Below, piece after piece: positions 7,471 to 13,482 of a stretch of DNA of 15,850 nt. Every line of letters starts with the position of its first letter. The stretch's first letter is position 1. Origin of the DNA: Candidatus Fermentibacterales bacterium (lineage in GTDB: Bacteria > Fermentibacterota > Fermentibacteria > Fermentibacterales > JAFGKQ01); assembly GCA_016928495.1 (NCBI GenBank), contig JAFGKQ010000105.1:1-15850 (forward strand), written 5' to 3'. A program made the translations under genes and the position numbers. Under the pieces are notes generated by a model. That model was given only the letters and a program-made list of their open reading frames with translations. It was not told the origin of the DNA and made no database searches.

Positions 7471-8576
7471 AGCGGTACCGCCTGCTACTGCCTCTCCTCC
7501 TCGCCTGCGGCTCTGAGGCCGGAGCAGGGCTCGAGCCTCTTCTGGACGACGTCCGCTACTTCTCCCCGATGCCGGGCGGCATGGTTCTGTGCGAGCTCGG
7601 CCCGGACTCAGTGGCAGTTCTCGACCCCTCGACCCTCGAGCTGACCGCGTGGAGGCCGGACTGGACCCCGGAGGCCGATGGATGGTCGACCGGGGGCCTC
7701 TGGGCCCTGGACGTCAGCTCCGACGGCGAGTGGGTGCTGCTCGCCCCGACGATCTGGGTAAGCGAGGAGTTCGAGCATGGATGGTCGGGCAGCGATGCCA
7801 TCGCCCTGGTGCTGTGCCGATCCGACGGATCGGAGGCAAGAGGGCTTCTGATCTGCCCCCACCCCATGGGCGGAGAGCAGCCCGTCTTCGGCCTCGTCCC
7901 GGGAGAAACGCTCATCTACGGCAACTGCATTGCCTGCCGCTACATGCCTGCCGACGAGTACGCGGGCCACATCAGGCGAACCAGGGGGCTGCTGCCCCTG
8001 GAGCCTGACGGGGGCTGGTTCGACTTCGAGGAGATGGCCTTCCCGGAGACAGGATGCGGTGGTGACGGCATCGTCTGGTTCGGGCAGCTTCTGGAGTCGC
8101 CTTCGGGGGCTCTCCTAGCCTGCGCCGACGACGCGGGAGAAGGTGCCTTCGGAGGGCTGACGGTCTTCGACCAGCATACACTCGAGCCCGTCCTGGACTT
8201 CATGCTCGCCGAGGAGGACCAGGGCTACCTGCGGTCGTGGGTGGACGAGGAGCACCTGCTGGTCAGCATCAACGGCAGGTCCGGCCTGCTGAGCGTTCCG
8301 AACGGGGTGCTCACCGAGATTCCGGAGGGCCAGGACTGGAAGGTCTACTGCTCTCTCCCCAGCGAAGGGATGCTCCTCACCAGGGATGGTGGCTCCACCG
8401 CCGAGCTGGTGCGGTCCATGGACTGGGAGGCGCTCCGACCCACGGATGCCGAGACCCTTCACCTGGACCCCGCTGAGCTCTCGGAGCTGATCCTCCCGCT
8501 CGAGCGGGGGACGGCCCTCATCGGACCTTCCTGGGGAAGGGGCGGCCTCCGGCTGCTGGATCTTCGCGGACCCTGA
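7467..8576 (+). CDS. Predicted lipoprotein, possibly beta-propeller-like, unknown function
   Basis: Read from the CTG at 7467, the protein has 369 residues and begins with a compact lipoprotein signal: KRYR, then a leucine-rich core, then LLAC with the modified Cys at residue 14. The next residue is Gly, which gives no inner-membrane retention signal. The CTG shares bases with the TGA of the GGDEF gene (CTGA), so translational coupling is likely. The frame is open back to an ATG at 7284, but that start would bury the signal peptide about 60 residues in. The mature protein has recurring short beta-strand-like units ending in D-x-x-T/S-L-E-L and SSDGEWVLL-like turns, reminiscent of WD40 or propeller repeats. 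It contains nine or so cysteines, including a CIAC pair, but no CxxCH heme motif. I do not recognise the family. It probably sits on the periplasmic side of a membrane and shares a transcript with its neighbours. Confidence 0.75.
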   Translation: MKRYRLLLPLLLACGSEAGAGLEPLLDDVRYFSPMPGGMVLCELGPDSVAVLDPSTLELTAWRPDWTPEADGWSTGGLWALDVSSDGEWVLLAPTIWVSEEFEHGWSGSDAIALVLCRSDGSEARGLLICPHPMGGEQPVFGLVPGETLIYGNCIACRYMPADEYAGHIRRTRGLLPLEPDGGWFDFEEMAFPETGCGGDGIVWFGQLLESPSGALLACADDAGEGAFGGLTVFDQHTLEPVLDFMLAEEDQGYLRSWVDEEHLLVSINGRSGLLSVPNGVLTEIPEGQDWKVYCSLPSEGMLLTRDGGSTAELVRSMDWEALRPTDAETLHLDPAELSELILPLERGTALIGPSWGRGGLRLLDLRGP

Positions 8577-8578
8577 CC

Positions 8579-11149
8579 ATGGCCGGTCTGCCACGGCAGG
8601 GCGGTCACCATTGCCTCATGGGCCTCGAGGAGCTTGCGGACATGCTGCAGGTTCCGGCCTGCTTCGGCGGCAAGGCCGCTGGGCTGGCCCGCCTGATCGG
8701 TGCAGGAGCCAGAGTCCCCGCGGGCTTTGCGGTATGCGCCTGCGCCGGCAGGCCCTCCTCATGGGACGACTCTCTGATGCTCGAGTTCCGGAGGGAAGCG
8801 GCCGCTGTTCTGGATTCCGGTCCCGTGATAGCCAGATCATCGGCTATCGGAGAGGACTCCCGCGACAGGTCCTTTGCCGGCCTGTTCCGCTCGGTCCCCG
8901 ACCTGCCGGACATCGAGTCGGCAATGGCCGCGGCCGTAACCTGCATGGACCCGGCAGCATGCGTCCGGGTCCCGGGCTACGCGCCCGGAGGCGTGGATGA
9001 CGTCCGGATCGGGCTGGTCGTGCAGCGCATGATCAGCACGCCCCCGCTCTCCGGAGTCTGCTTCGCCGAGGGTCCGCCCGGCATGGACGTGGTCACCGTG
9101 GAAATGGTCCGGGGATGCGGTGCCTCGGTCGTGGGCGGGGAGGTCGTCCCGGAACGATGGGTGGTCAGGACGGGAGACGGGGCGGACACCGATGGGCAGG
9201 CCGCGCCGGGAGTGGCTCGCCTGGCTGCCGAGCTGCGAGTCTCGATGGGCGATGCGCGGCCCCAGGACTTCGAGTGGGCGATCGACCGGGAAGGGCTGCT
9301 CTGGTGGCTGCAGGCCAGGCCCGTTACCATGCCTGCCCGGCCTGTGGTCGAATGGGTCGTCCAGCGCGCCTTCGCGGGAGCAAGGGACCATCCGGTCCCG
9401 GTCTGGTCCAACTGGAACATCTCCGAGACCCTGCCCGATCCACTGACTCCCCTTGCCTGGTCACTCTGGCGGGACGAGATCCTGCCCCCGGTGACGAGGC
9501 GGCTGTTCGGCATCCCGGAAGGCTCGCCCCTGGAGGCTCACATGAGGCCCATCGATCTCGTCAACGGACGCGCCTACTTCAACCTCAACTGCATGCTCTC
9601 ACTTCCCGGCGTTGGCCGCCTGGTGCCTTCCATGGTCGCGCTAATGGACAGGAGAGCGGCGGACTCCATAGGCAGGGCCATCGAGGAAGGCCTGGTGCAG
9701 CCCAGGCAGCTCCCCGGCAACCGCCTCGTCAGGTCCGCCCGAATGATCGCCGCCGGGGCGAGGTCGCTCTCGAGGCTCTCGAGGGGAGTTCTGCCTGCGA
9801 GGGCCATGATGACGCTCGAGCGCGGCTCGAAGAGGGTCAGGTCGAGGCCTCCGGTTGCGACGCTCAGCGACGGGGAGTTGCTGAAGGAGCTGGAGCTCCT
9901 GGGAGCCGACGAGACAAGGGATCTCAGGGATGGGCTACAGATGGAGATAGTGGCGATACTGGTCTACCGGATCGCGCTGAGGTTGTACGCGAGGACGCCC
10001 TGGGCGGCGGAGCTCCTTGCGGCAGGCATTCCGGGCAATCCGACGACGGAGATATCGCTCTCGCTCGAGGACCTGACGCAGAAGGCGAAGGGACTCGGGC
10101 AGCTTCTGGAGGCCGATGGTGCAGGCCTGGCCGGGTTCCGCGACAGGCTTGGCTCCACGAGCCACGGTAGGGAGTGGCTGGCGGAGCTGGACGGGTTCCT
10201 GGACGCGTTCGGGCACAGAGGGCCGGGTGAGTTCGACCCCGGTGTCCCAAGATGGGAGGACGAGCCGGAACGCATCGTCGAGCTGGTCGTTGCGGGGCTG
10301 CGGTCACCCCTCGCGGGCGGAGCGCTCCGGACGAGGATGGAGCGGCTCTACGCAGACAGGAGGTCGACCCTGGAGAGGGCGGTGCGGGAGCGCTGCTGGC
10401 TGGTCCGCCCGCTGCTGAGAGCCGCCGCCAGGATGGTGGAGCGCTATATGCCGCTGCGAGAGGCCCCGAAGCACCACGCTCTGAGGGTGTTCCAGCGGAT
10501 AAGAAAGGCCGCGCTCGAGCTGGGCGGGAGGCTCGAGGACAGGAGCCTGCTAGGGCGAGCGGACGATATCTTCTACCTGGAGAAGCCAGAGATCGCTGAG
10601 GTGATCAGGACCGGAAGCCTCCCCGGGGGGCTGGGGCACGAGATCGCGGTCCGAAGGCTGAGGCACGAGTACTTCGCAAGGAACGGGGCCCCACCGCTGG
10701 TGCGCGGTTCTGGCAGCCCGATGGAAGGCTGCACGCCAGGCACGGCGGTTAGCGCCCGGGAGCCTGAGGAGCCGCGACCGCACGCTCTCCCGGCAGGCGT
10801 GGAGCTGAAGGGGACCCCCGTCTCGGGAGGATGCGTCCAGGGCCGTGTCTGCATCATGTCAGAGCCCGACGCCGGCAGGCTGCAGGTCGGCGGGATTCTC
10901 GTGGCCGTCTACGCGGATCCGGGCTGGACCCCTCTCTTCCCCAGGGCAGCGGCTGTGGTCATGGAGGGCGGCGGCATGCTGTGCCACGCAGCCGTCGTGG
11001 CAAGGGAGATGGGCGTTCCCGCTGTCTTCGGGCTGAAGGACGCCACTTCGCTGTTGCACGACGGTGCCCTGGTCAGGGTCGATGGCTCGGCCGGGACCGT
11101 AACGCTTCTTACTCCGGGAGACCGGGCACCTTCCGGACCTAGAAGCTGA
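8579..11149 (+). CDS. Rifampin-phosphotransferase-like PEP-synthase-family dikinase
   Basis: The 856-residue protein has the order ATP-binding domain, helical middle domain, C-terminal swivelling His domain. That order is typical of rifampin phosphotransferases (about 865 residues), not of PEP synthase or PPDK, which end in a PEP-binding barrel that is absent here. ATP-site residues are visible: GGKAAGL (K32), IARSSAIGEDS (R86), FEWAIDREG (E232) and LQARPVT (Q245, R247). The phosphate-carrying His is H803 in MLCHAAVVAREMGVPAVFG. The stretch between K32 and R86 looks shorter than usual. Such enzymes split ATP into AMP and phosphate and move the beta-phosphate to an acceptor; the acceptor here cannot be predicted from the sequence. 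The ATG at 8579 follows the previous stop by 2 nt but has no clear ribosome site. ATG 8618 is an alternative that fits the usual N-terminus. The 3' end overlaps the convergent lipoprotein gene by 11 bp. Confidence 0.85.
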   Translation: MAGLPRQGGHHCLMGLEELADMLQVPACFGGKAAGLARLIGAGARVPAGFAVCACAGRPSSWDDSLMLEFRREAAAVLDSGPVIARSSAIGEDSRDRSFAGLFRSVPDLPDIESAMAAAVTCMDPAACVRVPGYAPGGVDDVRIGLVVQRMISTPPLSGVCFAEGPPGMDVVTVEMVRGCGASVVGGEVVPERWVVRTGDGADTDGQAAPGVARLAAELRVSMGDARPQDFEWAIDREGLLWWLQARPVTMPARPVVEWVVQRAFAGARDHPVPVWSNWNISETLPDPLTPLAWSLWRDEILPPVTRRLFGIPEGSPLEAHMRPIDLVNGRAYFNLNCMLSLPGVGRLVPSMVALMDRRAADSIGRAIEEGLVQPRQLPGNRLVRSARMIAAGARSLSRLSRGVLPARAMMTLERGSKRVRSRPPVATLSDGELLKELELLGADETRDLRDGLQMEIVAILVYRIALRLYARTPWAAELLAAGIPGNPTTEISLSLEDLTQKAKGLGQLLEADGAGLAGFRDRLGSTSHGREWLAELDGFLDAFGHRGPGEFDPGVPRWEDEPERIVELVVAGLRSPLAGGALRTRMERLYADRRSTLERAVRERCWLVRPLLRAAARMVERYMPLREAPKHHALRVFQRIRKAALELGGRLEDRSLLGRADDIFYLEKPEIAEVIRTGSLPGGLGHEIAVRRLRHEYFARNGAPPLVRGSGSPMEGCTPGTAVSAREPEEPRPHALPAGVELKGTPVSGGCVQGRVCIMSEPDAGRLQVGGILVAVYADPGWTPLFPRAAAVVMEGGGMLCHAAVVAREMGVPAVFGLKDATSLLHDGALVRVDGSAGTVTLLTPGDRAPSGPRS

Positions 11150-11645
11150 ACCCGAACTCCCCATCGATCTTCCAGGATCCACCCTCGAGTACCAGAGGAA
11201 CCTCCTGGACGCTTTCGTCCCCTCCGAACCGCACGGTGACATCCACCGTGGCCTGGTCTCCGTCGACCAGCGCCTCGCCGATCGTCACCTCCGCGGCGGA
11301 CATCACACCCGCCACGGCGTCGGACGACATGATGCGTGCCGCGAACTCCCCGGGCGAAATCGTGGCAAGCTCGTTGTCCTCTATCTCGATGCCGTAGGAG
11401 CGCAGCTGAGCAGCCATGGCGGGATTGGCTCTCAGCTCGTCGAGACCCTCGGCTATCTCCTCTATCACGTTCTGGGACAGGTAGGACACCGCCCTCTGCC
11501 CGTCACCGTTGCAGAAGGCCTCGAACAGCCCGGAGACTGCGTCCTCCGGCCTGCCAGGCTGCGAGCCGCCCCCACAGCCTGCACTCATCACGAGCACGGC
11601 GAGGAGCAATGATGCTACTCCCCTGACGTCGACAGAATCCTTCAT
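11139..11645 (-). CDS. Small lipoprotein with a DUF4878/NTF2-like domain
   Basis: From the ATG at 11645 this is a 168-residue protein. It starts MKDSVDVRG, followed by a hydrophobic stretch and the lipobox SAGC (Cys24), then a Gly-rich tether GGGSQPGRPEDAV. The rest resembles DUF4878/SnoaL-type small cone folds: an N-terminal helix (AVSGLFEAFCNGDGQRAVSY) and paired strands ending VPLVLEGGSWKIDGEFGF, the usual closing motif of that group. Function is unknown; such domains bind small ligands or other proteins in the envelope. The start is supported by AAAGGGG 7 nt upstream. The frame stays open for 70 more codons upstream without signal-peptide features, so I rejected that extension. The gene lies 82 nt downstream of the glycosyltransferase on the same strand, probably one transcript. 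Confidence 0.85.
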   Translation of the reverse strand: MKDSVDVRGVASLLLAVLVMSAGCGGGSQPGRPEDAVSGLFEAFCNGDGQRAVSYLSQNVIEEIAEGLDELRANPAMAAQLRSYGIEIEDNELATISPGEFAARIMSSDAVAGVMSAAEVTIGEALVDGDQATVDVTVRFGGDESVQEVPLVLEGGSWKIDGEFGFSF

Positions 11646-11652
11646 AGCTTTA

Positions 11653-11659
11653 CCCCTTT
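11653..11659 (-). promoter_or_regulatory. Ribosome binding site of the small lipoprotein
   Basis: AAAGGGG on the minus strand, 7 nt before the ATG at 11645. It settles the start in favour of the lipoprotein signal peptide over the 70-codon longer open frame. Confidence 0.6.
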
Positions 11660-11727
11660 CGAGCTTGCTGCAGCACACGGGCATCGAATCCAGGAATGGC
11701 CATCGTGAGCGTACCGCCGGACGGATG

Positions 11728-13338
11728 TCAGCGCGACTCCTGTCTCCCGTAGACGTAGAAGGTCCGGATGCCCTCGGAGCAGTAGCCCCGGGTCGTGGGA
11801 GAGAGCGTGAATCTGGTGGTCTGCGAACCGACTGTGTCGGATTCCTCGAACACAAGGTCCCAGCCGCCGAACGCTTCTATCATTTCCCGCTTCTCGAGGT
11901 AGTAGTCCAGATTCGCGATATGGGTAACGCCCGCCGAGTCCAGGTAGTGGCCCAGACCAGAGGTCCGGATGGCATCCAGATAATCATAGCTGTTCACCAG
12001 ACCGTCCAGGTTGACCACGGGATGTCTGCAGAAGTAACCCAGGAAACCGGCATCCCAGCTCGCTATCAGGCTCCCGTCCGGCAGGGCGTCGAGGAACCGG
12101 ATACCGGCCGTCTCGGGCCTACTGTCCATCGGGATCCGGAAGGCATAGCTCCCCAGGAGGTCCGCCCCGTAGATCAGGTCGAAGCCGAGCGTGAGGGCGA
12201 GCATCAGCACCAGCACGACCCTGGCCGCCCACGCGCCTCCCGCGGTCCAGAAGAGCGCCGGAAGCAGCAGGATCCAGCCCAGGATCACCGGGAACCAGTA
12301 ATAGGTGTAGGTGTCGAGGAGGGAGCCGTAGGCCAGGGAGTAGAACACCAGCAGGCCGATCGAGTAGGCAAGGTGCGAGAGGGTAAGAACGCGCAGCGCC
12401 CTCCCGGATCTCCGCAGGCCCAGGACCGCGAGGGCACCCAGAATCAGGACCCCGCAGAGCAGGATGATCGGACTGAGTCGTCCGCCGAGGGTCAGGAACT
12501 CCAGGGCATTGGTCACCCCGTGCCCGATCAGGGCCATGTTCCCCGTGCCGAACAGGCGCCTGAGCATCATCCTTCCCGGCTCGGACTTCACGAAGGCCGA
12601 GACGGGCGCGAGACGGCCCGTCGTCAGCAGGTTGACCGAAGCGTAGAGGACAGTGAAGAGGCCAGCGGGGGCGACGAGCAGAACGGAGTCCCGCAACCTC
12701 CGGGTAAAGATCAGGATAGCCAGCCCGACCAGCAGAACCAGCAGGATCGTGTCGAGCCTGCTCGCAACCAGCAGGGCCAGCAACAGCGAGGCCCTGACCG
12801 GACTCCTGCCCCGCGACAGGTACTCCACCAGAGACAGCAGGCTCATCCCGTGCAGCAGAACGGCCAGTCCGGTCTCCATGCAGGACATGCCGCCCTTGGT
12901 GAGTAGCCAGAGGTTGGCGAGCCAGAGGGCCGAGACGGCGGGAGCGGCCCACCGGACCGGAGGGTCCAGCCTTCCGGCCGTGGCGAAGAGAGCAAGGCCG
13001 CCGGCCGCGAACAGCACGAGCTGGACCAGAGAAGCCAGCCAGAGCGCGGGCACCCCTCCTCCGGAGACCGCCATCACGGGAACCAGCAGGAGCTGCCACA
13101 GAGGATGGAACCCGTTGGTAGGGTTGATCCCGTCGAAGGAAAAGCCCCTGCCCTCAGCGAGATTGGAGGCGATCCCGAGGTAGTAGTATCCGTCATCCAC
13201 AGGGATGGGGCCGAACAGGGCCAGGACCAGAACGCCCACCGCCAGACTCAGAAGACACAGACCCGCCGCGAAGAACCGCCCACGGTCGAGCGGTCCCTTC
13301 GGGACAGCTGTTCCGATGCGTGAATCGTCAGGCTTCAT
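11728..13338 (-). CDS. GT-C family membrane glycosyltransferase
   Basis: The 536-residue integral membrane protein has about ten or eleven hydrophobic segments, the first near residues 22-44. The first periplasmic loop carries the acidic pair of GT-C enzymes (D48-D49 in PVDDGYYYLGIASNLAEG), followed by GINPTNGFHPLW (70-81). This signature recurs in ArnT/PMT-related proteins annotated as glycosyltransferase family 39 or GT-C. The C-terminal 125 or so residues look soluble and periplasmic (SWDAGFLGYF, then NLDGLVNS), as in relatives. Such enzymes transfer a sugar from a polyprenyl-phosphate donor to an envelope glycan or protein; donor and acceptor cannot be told. A strong ribosome site (GGAGGA) precedes the ATG by 8 nt. 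It diverges from the second GGDEF gene and is followed by the small lipoprotein. It has no obvious link to the sensor genes. Confidence 0.85.
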   Translation of the reverse strand: MKPDDSRIGTAVPKGPLDRGRFFAAGLCLLSLAVGVLVLALFGPIPVDDGYYYLGIASNLAEGRGFSFDGINPTNGFHPLWQLLLVPVMAVSGGGVPALWLASLVQLVLFAAGGLALFATAGRLDPPVRWAAPAVSALWLANLWLLTKGGMSCMETGLAVLLHGMSLLSLVEYLSRGRSPVRASLLLALLVASRLDTILLVLLVGLAILIFTRRLRDSVLLVAPAGLFTVLYASVNLLTTGRLAPVSAFVKSEPGRMMLRRLFGTGNMALIGHGVTNALEFLTLGGRLSPIILLCGVLILGALAVLGLRRSGRALRVLTLSHLAYSIGLLVFYSLAYGSLLDTYTYYWFPVILGWILLLPALFWTAGGAWAARVVLVLMLALTLGFDLIYGADLLGSYAFRIPMDSRPETAGIRFLDALPDGSLIASWDAGFLGYFCRHPVVNLDGLVNSYDYLDAIRTSGLGHYLDSAGVTHIANLDYYLEKREMIEAFGGWDLVFEESDTVGSQTTRFTLSPTTRGYCSEGIRTFYVYGRQESR

Positions 13339-13482
13339 GCAGGATATCCTCCGACATTACTGACGCGGCATCAAGTCCCGACACGGGCAACAGGCCGACT
13401 TCCCCGCGCAGACGGCTCTGCTTAGGTTCACTCTGGAGCAGAGGAGCCGGCATCCACGGCACAGGCAGTGGGCGGAAGGGGA
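13339..13482. other. Divergent intergenic region between the glycosyltransferase and the second GGDEF gene
   Basis: These 144 bases must carry both promoters if the two genes are independently transcribed. I find no convincing -35/-10 pair. GCAGA (13408) can pair with TCTGC (13417-13421), and TCTGCT (13417-13422) can instead pair with AGCAGA (13437-13442). The two hairpins are short and mutually exclusive, which is at most a hint of leader control. On the plus strand GGCGGAAGGGGA leads directly to the ATG at 13483. Confidence 0.5.
13347..13352 (-). promoter_or_regulatory. Ribosome binding site of the glycosyltransferase
   Basis: GGAGGA on the minus strand, 8 nt before the ATG at 13338, an ideal spacing. 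It is the best ribosome site seen in the window. Confidence 0.7.

Noticed and set aside
8579-11149. PEP synthase (ppsA) or pyruvate phosphate dikinase
   Set aside because: Both end in a PEP/pyruvate-binding barrel after the phospho-His domain. Here the His domain is the last domain, and a long helical region separates it from the ATP-binding domain.
11130-11160. Intrinsic terminator between the convergent dikinase and small lipoprotein genes
   Set aside because: The two coding regions overlap by 11 bp, leaving no room for a separate hairpin, and no hairpin with a T-tract is seen on either strand.
11646-11855. Extended start for the small lipoprotein at 11855
   Set aside because: The extension would overlap the end of the glycosyltransferase gene and place the signal peptide 70 residues inside the protein. 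The ATG at 11645 has its own ribosome site.
11509-12906. Plus-strand open frame of 465 codons opposite the glycosyltransferase
   Set aside because: The product is a string of Gln, Glu, Arg and His without any fold-like pattern, while the minus strand encodes a clear membrane protein with GT-C motifs and a strong ribosome site.
13408-13442. Attenuator or riboswitch before the second GGDEF gene
   Set aside because: Two mutually exclusive stems of 5-6 pairs exist, but they are short, lack a T-tract and match no riboswitch class I know, including the GEMM c-di-GMP class.
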